A stretch of 64,000 nucleotides of DNA from Pseudomonas kribbensis (GCF_003352185.1 NZ_CP029608.1:4402001-4466000), one strand, 5' to 3'. Numbered from the stretch's first letter, positions 44,355 through 56,393 are shown. Made by a program: numbers and translations. The notes: generated by a model from the letters alone, not told the origin.

Positions 44355-47006
44355 TCAGGCTTCACCGTCCATCCCCGGTTGCGTCTGCAACGGCAGGTGC
44401 AGGGTGATGCAGGTGCCGCGTCCGTCGATGCCGTCGCCGACGCTGATCCGCCCGCCATGGGCGCCGACCATGCCCTGACAGATTGCCAGCCCCAGGCCGG
44501 TGCCCTGCCCGCCACGATCACCCCGGGCGGCGGTGTAGAACATGTCGAAAATCTTCGCTCGCTCATCGACCGGAATCCCCGGCCCTTCATCGCTGACGGA
44601 GAAAAACACCTCGCTGTCATCCGCCCCGGCGCGCAATTGCAGACGGCCGTGGGACGGTGAGAATCGCGCAGCGTTTTCCAGCACATTGACCAGCGCCTGT
44701 TCGATCAACGCGGCATGGACGAACAGCAGTGGCAACTCGGCCGGTACATCGGTGCTCACCTGCAAAGATGAAAGCACGGCGCGCAGGCGATTGAGCGCAC
44801 TGCCGACGATGTCTGCCGGCGACACCCAGTCCCGCGCCAGTTTCAACGCACCATGCCCGAGGCGAGTCATGTCCAGCAGGTTCTGGATGTAACGGTCGAG
44901 ACGCTCTGCTTCATCGCGAGTGCCTTCGAGCAACTCACGGCGATCTTCCAGCGGGATCGCTTCGCCGAGAGCCAGCAAGCTGTCGATGCTGCCACGCATC
45001 GAGGTCAGCGGCGTGCGCAGATCGTGGGACACCGAGGCGAGCAAGGCACTGCGCAGTTGCTCGGTTTCTCCGTGCAGACGCGCGGCTTCCAGGTCATCGG
45101 CCAGTTGCGCCCGGGCCAGTGCCTGGGCCAGAGGCTGGCTCAACGCGGTCAGCAAGCGACGACGCTGGCCGCTCAAGGTCTGGCCTTCTTTGGCACACAC
45201 ACCGAGTAGCGCGAGCGGCCCGTCTTCCACCGACAATGGCCACCACCACCAACGCCCGAACGGCAACGTGCCGGTGCCCATGCCCGCCGGTTGATCGTGT
45301 TGCCAGGCCCAGTCGGCAGCGGCGCGTTCGGATTCAGTGAACTGCAACGGCCCGCCGGTCTCGACTTTCCAGCCACCCTGCCCGTCGCGGTTGAGCAGGC
45401 ACAGTTGCAGATCGCTCCAGCCATTGAGGTGCTGCGCAGCGGCGCTGACCACGGCCTGACGGTCGGTGGCGGCGGTGAGTTTGCGCGACAGGTCGAGCAG
45501 CTCGGTGGTCTCTTCCTGAGTATCGCGCAACGCCTGCAATTGCCGACGCTGGCGCGCCGCCAGATTGCCGGTGAGCGCCGCCATCAGCAGGAAGAACAGC
45601 AAGGTCAGCACGTCTTCTTCGCGCTGGATGGCGAAGGAAAAATTCGGCGGAATGAACAGAAAGTCGTAGGTCAGAAACGACAGCGCCGCACAGGCCAGCG
45701 ACGGCCCCAGGCTACTGCGCACCGCCACCAGCAACACTGCCGCGAGGAACACCAGCGAGATGTTCGGCAGCGGCAATACGCTGGACACCGCCCACGCCAG
45801 CGCACTGGCCAGAATGGTCGCCACCAGCGCCAGCGCATAGTCGAACCACACCAGCGTCGGCGCCGTCCGCAGGCGTGGCGCGTGCTGCTCGTGATCGCTG
45901 TCCAGCACATTGATTTCCAGGCCGTGGGACTGACGCAGCAGACGCGCCGCCAATCCACCACCGAACAGGCGCCGGCGCAGGCTCGGGCGCGACTGACCGA
46001 CCAGCACCAGACTGGCCCGGCGTTCGGTAGCGTGCTGGATCAGGGTCTTGGCCACTTCGCCGGCCCGCAACAGCACCACTTCACCGCCGAGGCGTTCGGC
46101 CAGTTGCTGGGCGCCTTGCAGACGCAGGCGCGATTGCTCGTCGCGCACGCTGCCGTTGTCGACGTGCACCAGGCTCCACGGCAAATGCCGGCGCTGGGCG
46201 ACACGGCTGGCGTGACGCACCAATCGTTCGGCATCGGCATTGCCATCGACCCCGACCAGCAAGCGTCCGCGTACCGCCGGGGCAGCCTGGCCGAGCTTGC
46301 GGTAGCCCTGGGCCAGATCGTTGTCGACCTGCGCCGCAGCGGTCTGCATCGCCAGTTCCCGCAACGCGGTGAGATTGGTCTGGGTGAAAAACGCATCGAT
46401 CGCGGCCCGTGCCTGCTCCGGCACGTAGACTTTGCCTTCGCGCAAGCGCTCAAGCAGTTCCCGGGGCGGCAGGTCGATCAGCAGCAGTTCGTAGGCTTCC
46501 TGCAGCACCCAGTCCGGCAGGGTTTCGCGCACCTGCACACCGGTGATGCCGCGCACCTGATCGTTGAGGCTTTCAAGGTGCTGGACGTTGACCGTGGTGT
46601 AGACGTCGATGCCGGCGGCGAGCAGTTCCTGAATGTCCTGCCAGCGTTTGGCGTGGCGACTGCCGGGGGCGTTGCTGTGGGCGAGTTCGTCGACCAGCAC
46701 CAGTTTCGGTTTTGCTGCGAGCAGGCCGTCGAGGTCCATTTCCTCCAGCGTCACGCCACGGTATTCCGAACGCACCAGCGGCAATTGCGGCAAGCCGCCA
46801 AGCAGCGCTTCGGTTTCGGCGCGGCCGTGGGTTTCGACCACACCGGCGATGACTTTCACGCCCTGGCGCAGCTGGCTATGGGCGGCCTGCAGCATGGCGA
46901 AGGTCTTGCCCACGCCCGGCGCAGCGCCGAGGAAAACCTTGAGCCGGCCGCGTCCGTCGCGGGGCAGTTCTGCTAACAGCGCGTCGGCGCGGCCGGAGTC
47001 ACTCAT
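44355..47006 (-). CDS. kdpD: Sensor kinase KdpD
   Basis: An 883-residue sensor of low potassium and turgor. The N-terminal KdpD ATP-binding domain has Walker A GAAPGVGKT at 27-35. A Usp-like domain (about 250-370) and four transmembrane helices (about 395-495) follow, then a GAF domain, HisKA with His661 (VSHDLRTP) and HATPase (DEGPGIP, GGQGTGLGLA). It is full-length and phosphorylates KdpE. Follows kdpC with a 28-base gap. Confidence 0.97.
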   Translation of the reverse strand: MSDSGRADALLAELPRDGRGRLKVFLGAAPGVGKTFAMLQAAHSQLRQGVKVIAGVVETHGRAETEALLGGLPQLPLVRSEYRGVTLEEMDLDGLLAAKPKLVLVDELAHSNAPGSRHAKRWQDIQELLAAGIDVYTTVNVQHLESLNDQVRGITGVQVRETLPDWVLQEAYELLLIDLPPRELLERLREGKVYVPEQARAAIDAFFTQTNLTALRELAMQTAAAQVDNDLAQGYRKLGQAAPAVRGRLLVGVDGNADAERLVRHASRVAQRRHLPWSLVHVDNGSVRDEQSRLRLQGAQQLAERLGGEVVLLRAGEVAKTLIQHATERRASLVLVGQSRPSLRRRLFGGGLAARLLRQSHGLEINVLDSDHEQHAPRLRTAPTLVWFDYALALVATILASALAWAVSSVLPLPNISLVFLAAVLLVAVRSSLGPSLACAALSFLTYDFLFIPPNFSFAIQREEDVLTLLFFLLMAALTGNLAARQRRQLQALRDTQEETTELLDLSRKLTAATDRQAVVSAAAQHLNGWSDLQLCLLNRDGQGGWKVETGGPLQFTESERAAADWAWQHDQPAGMGTGTLPFGRWWWWPLSVEDGPLALLGVCAKEGQTLSGQRRRLLTALSQPLAQALARAQLADDLEAARLHGETEQLRSALLASVSHDLRTPLTSMRGSIDSLLALGEAIPLEDRRELLEGTRDEAERLDRYIQNLLDMTRLGHGALKLARDWVSPADIVGSALNRLRAVLSSLQVSTDVPAELPLLFVHAALIEQALVNVLENAARFSPSHGRLQLRAGADDSEVFFSVSDEGPGIPVDERAKIFDMFYTAARGDRGGQGTGLGLAICQGMVGAHGGRISVGDGIDGRGTCITLHLPLQTQPGMDGEA

Positions 47007-47034
47007 GCTTGAAGCTCTCTTCCTGAAGGATTCA

Positions 47035-47580
47035 TTACAGCTTTTCCAGCGCCATGTTCAACGCCAGCACATTCACCACCGGCGGGCCCACCAGCGGCTG
47101 TTCGATGTGCGCGTCGAGCAACTGCTGCAAGGTCGCCACCGGCAAGTTGCGCGCGTGGGCGACACGCGCCAGTTGATAGGCAATCGCGGCCGGTGGCAAG
47201 TGCGGATCGAGACCGCTGCCGGACGTAGTCAGCAGCGCCAGCGGCACCGGGCCCTGACCGGGTACCAGCAGTTTGTTGGCGTCGTCGATCACCCGAGTGG
47301 CCAGTGCCGGATTGCTCGGCGCCAGGTTGCTTGCACTGCTCGACACGGTGGCAAAGGCACCGGCCGACGGACGTGGATGAAACCACGCATCGCCGACAAA
47401 ATCCTGAGCGATCAGGGACGAGCCGCGCACCTTGCCTTCGGCGTCGCGCACGAGGCTGCCGTTGGCCTGCTCGGGGAAGGCGACCTGCGCAACACCGGTG
47501 ACAACCAGTGGATAGGCAACGCCGGTGACCAGGGTCATCAGCACCAGCAGGCTCAGGGCCGGACGTAATATTGTGGACAT
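47035..47580 (-). CDS. kdpC: Potassium-transporting ATPase subunit KdpC
   Basis: A 181-residue single-span subunit that increases ATP affinity of KdpB. N-terminal transmembrane segment [24 protein letters not shown] and the conserved domain [21 protein letters not shown] and [22 protein letters not shown]. The start is MSTIL at 47580; the longer in-frame extension is not supported. Between kdpB and kdpD. Confidence 0.97.
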   Translation of the reverse strand: MSTILRPALSLLVLMTLVTGVAYPLVVTGVAQVAFPEQANGSLVRDAEGKVRGSSLIAQDFVGDAWFHPRPSAGAFATVSSSASNLAPSNPALATRVIDDANKLLVPGQGPVPLALLTTSGSGLDPHLPPAAIAYQLARVAHARNLPVATLQQLLDAHIEQPLVGPPVVNVLALNMALEKL

Positions 47581-47637
47581 TTCGGAATCCTCGAATTCGT
47601 GTTTGAAGCGGTGTGCCCGGCACACCGCTGTTCAGGT

Positions 47638-49704
<2,067 letters not shown>

Positions 49705-49714
49705 GATGGATTCC

Positions 49715-51409
49715 TTAGAAGCCCATGCTCAGGTGTTCGGCAATCGGGCCGAGCGCCAGGGTCGGCAGGAAGGTCAGGCCGCCCACCAGCAAAATGGTCA
49801 CGGTCAACAGGGTCACGAACAGTGGGCCGTGGGTCGGGAAGCTGTTCTGGCCGATCGGCGCGGTTTTCTTCATCGCCAGGCTGCCGGCCAGGGCCAGTAC
49901 CGGGAGGATGTAACCGAAGCGACCGATCAACATGCCAAGACCCAACATCAGGTTGTGGAACGGGGTGTTGGCACTCAGGCCACCGAACGCCGAACCGTTG
50001 TTGGCACTGGCCGAGGTGTAGGCGTACAGCAACTGGCTGAAACCATGGGGGCCGGGGTTGCTGATGGTCGCCGCCGGGCCAGGCAGGGCAGCGGCAATCG
50101 CGCCCAGCACCAGCACGCCGACCGGCATCACCAGCAGGGTAACGACCAGTAGTTGCACTTCGCGGGCCTGGAGTTTCTTGCCGAGGTATTCCGGCGTGCG
50201 GCCGATCATCAGGCCGGCGAGGAACACCGCGATCAGCACGTTCAGCAACATGCCGTAGAGTCCGGCACCGACGCCGCCAAAGATCACTTCGCCGACCATC
50301 ATGTTGACCAGCGCCACCATGCCACTGAGCGGGTTGAGGCTGTCATGCATGCCGTTGACCGAACCGTTCGACGCCGCCGTAGTGGTCACCGACCACAGCA
50401 CCGTGGCGGTGGTGCCGAAGCGCGATTCCTTGCCTTCCAGCGGTGCGGTCTGTTCGACGGCCACGTTGTTCAGGGCCGGGTTCGGCTGATACTCGGCCCA
50501 CATCGACGTAGCGCCGCCGATCAGGAACAGCGCGAGCATGCAGCCGATGATGGCGCGGCTCTGACGCAGGTCCTTCACGTAGTGACCGAAGGTGAACACC
50601 AGCGCCACCGGGATCAGGATGATCGAAGTGACTTCAAACAGGTTGCTCCACGCAGTCGGGTTCTCGAACGGATGCGCCGAGTTGACGCCGAAGAAACCAC
50701 CGCCGTTGGTGCCCAGTTGCTTGATCGCAATCTGGCTGGCTGCGGGGCCGAGCGGGATCACCTGATCGACACCTTGCAGCGTCACCGCATTCACGTATTG
50801 CGCGAAGGTCTGCGGTACGCCCTGCCACACCAGGTACAGCGCCAGCAGCAGGCACAGCGGCAGCAGGCCGTAGAGGGTGGCGCGGGTCATGTCGGCCCAG
50901 AAGTTGCCCAGGGTCTTGGTGGATTTGCGACCGATGCCACGGCACAGCGCAACCAGTACCGCGAGGCCGGTGGCGGCGCTGACGAAGTTCTGCACGGTCA
51001 GGCCGACCATCTGGCTCAGGTAGCTGAGGGTCGCTTCACCACTGTAGGACTGCCAGTTGGTGTTGGTCATGAAACTGACGGCGGTGTTGAACGCCTGAGT
51101 CCACTCCTGGCCCGGCAGGTTTTGCGGATTCAGCGGCAGGTGATCCTGGAACAACAGAATCGCAAACAGCAAAAGAAAACCCGCGAGGTTGAACGCCAGC
51201 AGCGCCAGCGTGTACTTCTGCCAGCTCTGTTCGGCTTGCGGATCGACCCCGGCAATGCGGTAACAGCCGCGCTCGACCGGACCAAGAATCGGCGTCAGCC
51301 AGGTGCGCTGACCTTCCATCACCCTGTAGTAGAAGCGCCCGAGGAACGGCGCCGGCAGCAACACCAACGCGAAAAACGCGAGGATCTGCCAATAGTCATA
51401 ACTGTGCAT
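49715..51409 (-). CDS. kdpA: Potassium-transporting ATPase subunit KdpA
   Basis: A 564-residue channel-like subunit with the SKT-superfamily pore loops ([52 protein letters not shown]). It selects K+ with four pore loops and carries ten transmembrane helices. The start is MHSYDYWQ at 51409, although an open frame goes 60 codons further. Follows kdpF by 8 bases. Confidence 0.97.
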   Translation of the reverse strand: MHSYDYWQILAFFALVLLPAPFLGRFYYRVMEGQRTWLTPILGPVERGCYRIAGVDPQAEQSWQKYTLALLAFNLAGFLLLFAILLFQDHLPLNPQNLPGQEWTQAFNTAVSFMTNTNWQSYSGEATLSYLSQMVGLTVQNFVSAATGLAVLVALCRGIGRKSTKTLGNFWADMTRATLYGLLPLCLLLALYLVWQGVPQTFAQYVNAVTLQGVDQVIPLGPAASQIAIKQLGTNGGGFFGVNSAHPFENPTAWSNLFEVTSIILIPVALVFTFGHYVKDLRQSRAIIGCMLALFLIGGATSMWAEYQPNPALNNVAVEQTAPLEGKESRFGTTATVLWSVTTTAASNGSVNGMHDSLNPLSGMVALVNMMVGEVIFGGVGAGLYGMLLNVLIAVFLAGLMIGRTPEYLGKKLQAREVQLLVVTLLVMPVGVLVLGAIAAALPGPAATISNPGPHGFSQLLYAYTSASANNGSAFGGLSANTPFHNLMLGLGMLIGRFGYILPVLALAGSLAMKKTAPIGQNSFPTHGPLFVTLLTVTILLVGGLTFLPTLALGPIAEHLSMGF

Positions 51410-51417
51410 AGCCGCTC

Positions 51418-51507
51418 CTAGTTCCGGTCCGCGCGCAACAGCGCAACCAACAGATAAATGAACAGCCCCACTGCCAGCAGCAGGGACACCCCGTCCAGAA
51501 CGCTCAT
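51418..51507 (-). CDS. kdpF: KdpF, small membrane subunit
   Basis: A 29-residue hydrophobic peptide, too short for the listed frames: MSVLDGVSLLLAVGLFIYLL plus VALLRADRN-type ending. One transmembrane helix with a basic C terminus, typical of KdpF (29 aa in E. coli), which stabilises KdpABC. The start at 51507 has AGATCTTCC-type spacing from a GGAG-like site. First gene of the operon. Confidence 0.9.
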   Translation of the reverse strand: MSVLDGVSLLLAVGLFIYLLVALLRADRN

Positions 51508-51809
51508 GGAAGATCTCCGTGTTACGGCTTATTGCCGCGTGTGGAGGTATTGTCGGAAAGGAGGCTGTAAAGGAACGAGACCGAGGGTGCGGGCGGGGCA
51601 TAAAGAATGCGTAAAGAGTGGGTTTATGCCTTCTTTACGACTGCTCCCGATGGCCGACGCACCTGACTGGCGCACAGAAATGTGGCTATCGAGTCGCGAA
51701 CATCCCCGATACGACAGCTTTCAACCCATTGCGACCCGCCAATACAAAATGGCACGTCCACTGCACACGCCCTCCCCCGAGCTTTCCAAACCGTTCAGGG
51801 AGCAAACGC
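51508..51809. other. Divergent region kdpF / permease, with kdp regulatory repeats
   Basis: 302 bases without a gene. It carries the kdp control repeats (see 51566-51637) and must hold the promoters for both the minus-strand kdp operon and the plus-strand permease. An ATGs-rich short frame in front of the permease is not supported as coding. Confidence 0.7.
51566..51637 (-). promoter_or_regulatory. Candidate KdpE-binding repeats upstream of kdpF
   Basis: On the plus strand ATAAAGAATGC (51600-51610) and GTAAAGAGTGG (51611-51621) are direct 11-base repeats; GTAAAGGAACG (51567-51577) is a third copy and CTTTAC (51632-51637) an inverted one. Read towards kdpF the block gives TTTAC..TTCTTTATGCCCCGCC, similar to my recollection of the E. 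coli KdpE site (TTTATAC-T-run-TTTACA-CCCCGCC). Tandem 11-base spacing suits an OmpR-family dimer. Confidence 0.6.
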
Positions 51810-53174
51810 ATGAACACACAACTCAAACCCACGCTGGGCACGTTGCACCTGTGGGGCATTGCGGTGGGGCTGGTGATTTCCGGGGAGTATTTCGGCTGGA
51901 GTTACGGCTGGGGCGTCGCCGGAACACTGGGCTTTCTGGTGACTTCGTTCATGGTCGCGACCATGTACACCTGCTTCATTTTCAGCTTCACCGAACTGAC
52001 CACGGCGATTCCCCACGCGGGCGGGCCGTTTGCCTACAGCCGCCGGGCTTTCGGTGAAAAAGGCGGATTGATCGCAGGCCTGGCGACGCTGATCGAATTT
52101 GTCTTCGCCCCTCCGGCGATTGCGCTGGCGATTGGCGCCTATCTGAATGTGCAGTTTCCGGCCCTTGATCCGAAACACGCGGCGGTCGGCGCGTACATCG
52201 TCTTCATGGGCCTGAACATTCTTGGTGTGAAACTGGCCGCGACCTTCGAGCTGATCGTCTGCGTGCTGGCCGTCGCCGAGTTGCTGGTGTTCATGGGCGT
52301 GGTCGCACCGGCCTTCAGCTTCAGCAACTTCGCCCTCAATGGCTGGGCCGGCGCGGACGTTTTCGGCGCACCGGCGATTGCCGGGATGTTCGCGGCGATT
52401 CCGTTTGCGATCTGGTTCTTCCTCGCGATTGAAGGCGCGGCCATGGCGGCAGAAGAAGCCAAGGATCCGAAACGCACGATCCCCAAGGCTTACATCAGCG
52501 GCATCCTGACCCTGGTGCTGCTGGCGATGGGCGTGATGTTCTTTGCCGGCGGCGTCGGCGACTGGCGCACCCTGTCGAACATCAACGACCCGCTGCCACA
52601 GGCGATGAAAGCGGTGGTCGGCGACAACTCCGGCTGGCTGCACATGCTGGTGTGGATCGGCCTGTTCGGGCTGGTGGCGAGTTTCCACGGGATCATTCTC
52701 GGCTACTCGCGGCAGTTCTTCGCCCTCGCCCGTGCCGGTTACCTGCCGAAATCACTGGCGAAACTGTCGCGCTTCCAGACCCCGCACCGCGCCATCATCG
52801 CTGGAGGCGTGATCGGCATCGCGGCGATCTACAGCGATGGCCTGATCAACCTCGGCGGCATGACCCTGACCGCAGCAATGATCACCATGGCCGTGTTCGG
52901 CGCCATCGTGATGTACATCATGAGCATGCTCAGTCTGTTCAAGCTGCGCAGAACCGAGCCGAATCTGGAGCGCACCTTTCGTGCGCCATGCTATCCGCTG
53001 ATCCCGTTTATCGCGCTGGTATTGGCGGTGGTGTGCCTGGTGGCCATGGCCTGGTTCAATGCATTGATCGGCCTGATTTTCCTGGGTTTCATGGCCATCG
53101 GCTTCGGCTACTTTTTGCTCACCGGGCAATTACGCGCGAACGCGCCGGCGGACGCCATGCTGACCGGGCTTTAA
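51810..53174 (+). CDS. Ethanolamine permease-like amino-acid/polyamine/organocation transporter
   Basis: A 454-residue APC-superfamily permease with 12 predicted helices. The pattern GEYFGWSYGWGVAGTLGFLVTSFMVATMYTCFIFSFTELTTAIPHAGGPFAYSRRAFG near the N terminus and PFAIWFFLAIEGAAMAAEEAKDP fits the ethanolamine permease subfamily (EutP-like/Eat). It probably imports ethanolamine by proton symport, but no eutBC genes are in the window, so the assignment is by family only. ATG 51810 follows an AGGGAG site. Confidence 0.8.
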   Translation: MNTQLKPTLGTLHLWGIAVGLVISGEYFGWSYGWGVAGTLGFLVTSFMVATMYTCFIFSFTELTTAIPHAGGPFAYSRRAFGEKGGLIAGLATLIEFVFAPPAIALAIGAYLNVQFPALDPKHAAVGAYIVFMGLNILGVKLAATFELIVCVLAVAELLVFMGVVAPAFSFSNFALNGWAGADVFGAPAIAGMFAAIPFAIWFFLAIEGAAMAAEEAKDPKRTIPKAYISGILTLVLLAMGVMFFAGGVGDWRTLSNINDPLPQAMKAVVGDNSGWLHMLVWIGLFGLVASFHGIILGYSRQFFALARAGYLPKSLAKLSRFQTPHRAIIAGGVIGIAAIYSDGLINLGGMTLTAAMITMAVFGAIVMYIMSMLSLFKLRRTEPNLERTFRAPCYPLIPFIALVLAVVCLVAMAWFNALIGLIFLGFMAIGFGYFLLTGQLRANAPADAMLTGL

Positions 53175-53292
53175 CCGCATCAGGCATAACCGGCCTAGAA
53201 TGGAACCACTGCGATTTCCCATCGCTCAAACGTGGTAAGCAGCATCGCCGGCGAAATCCTCGCCCGTCGACCTGCCATTAAGGAGAGCCGCT

Positions 53293-53460
53293 ATGCCCTG
53301 GTATGCCTGGTTGATTCTGGTCGTTGCAATCGGCTCGATCGTGGGGGGTCTGATGATGCTGCGCGACACCGCCAACAAGGTCGAACTGACCGAAGAACAA
53401 CGTCAACGCGTTGCCGAGCGCAATGCCGAAGCGGACATCAAGGACGCACAGGACCGCTGA
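53293..53460 (+). CDS. DUF2897 small membrane protein
   Basis: A 55-residue protein with one N-terminal helix (about residues 2-24, WYAWLILVVAIGSIVGGLMM) and a charged C-terminal half (VELTEEQRQRVAERNAEADIKDAQDR). It matches the size and shape of the DUF2897 family of pseudomonads, of unknown role. TTAAGGAGAG lies before the ATG. Too short to be in the provided long-frame list. A terminator follows directly. Confidence 0.8.
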   Translation: MPWYAWLILVVAIGSIVGGLMMLRDTANKVELTEEQRQRVAERNAEADIKDAQDR

Positions 53461-53463
53461 ACG

Positions 53464-53498
53464 AAAAACCCCGCCTGAATCGGCGGGGTTTGTTTTTT
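53464..53498. terminator. Terminator between the DUF2897 gene and the DUF1989 gene
   Basis: A5, arms ACCCCGCC / GGCGGGGT and a T-rich tail; it can also stop the convergent DUF1989 transcript. Confidence 0.85.
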
Positions 53499-53505
53499 GT
53501 CGCGG

Positions 53506-54357
53506 TCACTTTTCCCATTCAGCCCTGGCAATGTGCAAGCCGTGCAGGCCTTTGTACGCCGCGCGTTCCGGTGAACTCCAGCCTTCGAGCAGCGACTCGT
53601 CCAGCCGATAGATTTCCACACCCAGCGGACGGCACACGCTCAACGGATCCTGCGCGTCCGGCCCCCACATCGCCAGCGACAGATCGCCGCCGGGACACGT
53701 CGACAGCGCACACAGCAAATCGATTTCCGCGAAGAACTCCAGATAATCGCCCTTCTGCGCCGGGCAGGCCTTCATGAAATACAGGTCATCGTGATTCAGA
53801 CCCGTGCACTGAAAGATGTTCAACACGTCGTGCACGTCGAATTCGGTCAGACCGTGCGGTAGTACGGCGCGGGTCAGGTTGGAATGGCAGTGATGATGGA
53901 AATCTTCGCCTGTGAGCATCTTGTTCACGTAGGGATCACAGCGTGTACCGAGCAAGTCGTGCAGGCGCCCGCCGTGTTCATCGATGCCGTAATCGGCCAG
54001 GCTGTCATCGGTGATGGTCACCATGGGACGCAAAAAAGGCAGGTTCGACCAGAGACGATCATGAGTGGTGACATGGGCGCCCTGCAGTTGTCGAGTGCGC
54101 GCCGCCCACATCCGTTCACGCGGATCGTGGGCATTCCACACATTGAAGTCGCCCACCTGAGGACCCACCGGTGTGGTGACACGAAACACATGGCCCGCCG
54201 GAACATGCCAGGCGCGGCCGGTGCGGATCGGCACTTCGAATTGCTCGATCAGGGTCCGCGCATCCTTGCTGTCGCGAATCCGCTCGTAGAACGGTGCATT
54301 GACCTGCAAGGCCGAGCCCTTACTGACTTGATAGGCGGCCGGATAGTCTTTGTACAT
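53506..54357 (-). CDS. DUF1989 protein (urea carboxylase-associated family)
   Basis: A 283-residue DUF1989 protein. Conserved blocks are PAGHVFRVTTPVGPQVGDFNVWNAHD, GTRCDPYVNKML, and FHHHCHSNLTRAVLPHGL with Cys/His ligands, and FQCTGLNHDDLYFMKACPAQKGDYLEFFAEIDLLCALSTCPGGDLS. In guanidine-using bacteria two DUF1989 proteins form the carboxyguanidine deiminase (CgdAB) beside a urea/guanidine carboxylase. Here there is a single copy with no carboxylase nearby, so its function is open. Convergent with the DUF2897 gene. Confidence 0.8.
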   Translation of the reverse strand: MYKDYPAAYQVSKGSALQVNAPFYERIRDSKDARTLIEQFEVPIRTGRAWHVPAGHVFRVTTPVGPQVGDFNVWNAHDPRERMWAARTRQLQGAHVTTHDRLWSNLPFLRPMVTITDDSLADYGIDEHGGRLHDLLGTRCDPYVNKMLTGEDFHHHCHSNLTRAVLPHGLTEFDVHDVLNIFQCTGLNHDDLYFMKACPAQKGDYLEFFAEIDLLCALSTCPGGDLSLAMWGPDAQDPLSVCRPLGVEIYRLDESLLEGWSSPERAAYKGLHGLHIARAEWEK

Positions 54358-54532
54358 GGTTCTCCTGCTCCTTCGGTGATGGCAACTTTATGAGCTGCAA
54401 CCACTATCCGTGCCAACCGACATCCGCTGATAGGATCATCTTGAATTCAGTCGCAGGTTTTTTAGAAGTAGAAGTACAGTCACCATTCAATTTGCATTGG
54501 TTAAGATGGCGGTCCTGTTGCGGAGAGTTTAA

Positions 54533-55090
54533 ATGCGTTACTCGCAAGATCATAAAGCTCAGACCCATAAGCGCATCATCAAGGAAGCGTCCGAGCGGTT
54601 TCGCAAGGACGGGATCGGCGCGACCGGTCTGCAACCTTTGATGAGGGCACTGGGGCTGACCCACGGTGGCTTTTATTCGCATTTCAAATCCAAGGACGAC
54701 CTGGTCGAAAAAGCCCTGCAAGCCGCCGGCGATCAGGTCGCAGGCTTGTGCGAAGAGTTGTTCGCCCAGGAAAAGCCGCTGGAAGCCTTCATCGATACGT
54801 ATCTCTCCGAGTGGCACCAGACCTCTCCGCATGAAGGCTGCCCGCTGCTGACCATTTCTTCGGAACTGGGATTGCGCGGACAACCGAGCCCGACCAGCGA
54901 TCTCGTGCTCAAGGCGCGTCTGGATCAGATCCAGAACACCCTTGAAGGCGAGAACGCGGCCGAACGCAGCATCGTCATCATGGCGACACTGGCGGGCGCG
55001 CTCCTGCTCTCACGCAGCGTCGCGGATGCCGGGTTTGCCCAACAGATCCTCGACGTCACCCGCGAACACCTCAAGCGCTCCGAAGACTAA
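54533..55090 (+). CDS. TetR-family transcriptional regulator
   Basis: A 185-residue TetR repressor: HTH IIKEASERFRKDGIGATGLQPLMRALGLTHGGFYSHFKSKDDLVEKAL (residues about 14-61), then a helical ligand domain with TSPHEGCPLLTISSELGLRG. The GLTHGGFYSHFKSKDDL class commonly regulates neighbouring short-chain dehydrogenases. Its 3' end overlaps the convergent KAS gene by 4 bases. Likely binds the paired sites at 57261-57299 (inference). Confidence 0.88.
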   Translation: MRYSQDHKAQTHKRIIKEASERFRKDGIGATGLQPLMRALGLTHGGFYSHFKSKDDLVEKALQAAGDQVAGLCEELFAQEKPLEAFIDTYLSEWHQTSPHEGCPLLTISSELGLRGQPSPTSDLVLKARLDQIQNTLEGENAAERSIVIMATLAGALLLSRSVADAGFAQQILDVTREHLKRSED

Positions 55091-56361
55091 GCCTGCCAGC
55101 GCTTGAACAGCACGCTGGCATTGACCCCACCGAATCCGAACCCGTTGGAAAGCGCGTATTCGATCGGCATTGACCGCGCCTGACCGTGGACGATGTCCAC
55201 GCCTTCACTGGCCGGGTCGGGATTGTCCAGGTTGAGGGTCGGCGGAACGGTCTGGTCGCGGATAGCCAACAACGTGAAGATCGCTTCCAGGCCACCGGCA
55301 GCTCCCAATAAATGGCCGGTGGCGGATTTGGTCGAAGTCACGGCGATTGTGTTCTGCGCTCCAAACACCGACTTGATTGCAGCCAGTTCACCCAGGTCGC
55401 CAACCGGCGTCGAGGTCGCATGTGCATTCAGATGCTGCACCTGATCCGGCCCGATACCGGCCTGAGCCAGCGCCAGCGTCATGGCTCGTCGAGCTCCGCT
55501 GCCGTCTTCCGGCCCGGCGGTCAGGTGATAGGCGTCGGCGCTGGTGCCGTAGCCGACCAGTTCGGCGAGTGGCTTGGCACCGCGGGCCAATGCGTGTTCC
55601 AGTGATTCGATCACCAGCAACCCGGCGCCCTCGCCCATCACAAACCCGTCACGCCCGCTGTCAAACGGGCGCGAAGCACGCTCGGGCGTGTCGTTGTAGC
55701 CACTGGAGAGCGCCCGTGCCGCTGCAAATCCGGCAAGGCTCACGCGGTCGATGCATGCTTCCGCACCGCCGCACACGGCAATGTCGGCCTCACCGGCACG
55801 AATCAGCCGAGCGGCGTCACCGATCGCCTGCACGCCAGCGGCACACGCGGTGACCGGCGCACCTAGCGGGCCCTTTAGTCCGTGCTGGATCGAGACATGG
55901 CCCGCCGCGAGGTTGACCAGAAACGAAGGAATGGTGAACGGCGACAAGCGACGCGGACCACGGCTGTCGGTGGTGCGCACGGCATCGGCGATCGCACCGA
56001 AGCCGCCGACACCGGAGCCAATGATGGTCGCCGTGCGCTCCTGAGCGTGGGAGTCAGACGGATGCCAGTCGGCCTGCTCAAGCGCCTGCCGTGCAGCCTC
56101 CATGGCAAACAGAATGAAACGATCCATCTTCTTCTGTTCTTTGGGCGGCGTCGCCCGATCCGGATCGAAACCGGCTTCGGCGTCCTCTTCCAACGTCGGC
56201 ACTACACCACCGACCCGCGTCGGTAGATCCGCAACGACCGCCTCCGGCAGGTTTCGCAATCCCGAACGCCCGGCCAGCAAACGCTGCCAGACGATTTCGA
56301 CATCACTGCCCAGGGGCGACACCAGGCCCATACCCGTGACAACTACTCGACGCTGATCCAT
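55087..56361 (-). CDS. Beta-ketoacyl-ACP synthase II-like enzyme
   Basis: A 424-residue KAS II (FabF-type thiolase fold). Catalytic Cys173 (VTACAAG), His314 (LNAHATSTP) and His350 (TSTKSATGHLLGA) are all in place, so it should be active in condensing malonyl-ACP with acyl-ACP. It stands outside a fatty-acid operon, next to a short-chain dehydrogenase and a TetR gene; a secondary or stress-linked fatty-acid or polyketide role is likely. The start MDQRRVVVTGMG is at 56361; an extension at 56379 is not supported. Confidence 0.9.
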   Translation of the reverse strand: MDQRRVVVTGMGLVSPLGSDVEIVWQRLLAGRSGLRNLPEAVVADLPTRVGGVVPTLEEDAEAGFDPDRATPPKEQKKMDRFILFAMEAARQALEQADWHPSDSHAQERTATIIGSGVGGFGAIADAVRTTDSRGPRRLSPFTIPSFLVNLAAGHVSIQHGLKGPLGAPVTACAAGVQAIGDAARLIRAGEADIAVCGGAEACIDRVSLAGFAAARALSSGYNDTPERASRPFDSGRDGFVMGEGAGLLVIESLEHALARGAKPLAELVGYGTSADAYHLTAGPEDGSGARRAMTLALAQAGIGPDQVQHLNAHATSTPVGDLGELAAIKSVFGAQNTIAVTSTKSATGHLLGAAGGLEAIFTLLAIRDQTVPPTLNLDNPDPASEGVDIVHGQARSMPIEYALSNGFGFGGVNASVLFKRWQA

Positions 56362-56393
56362 ATCGGGTTGACCTCTCACGACTCAAAAGTCAT

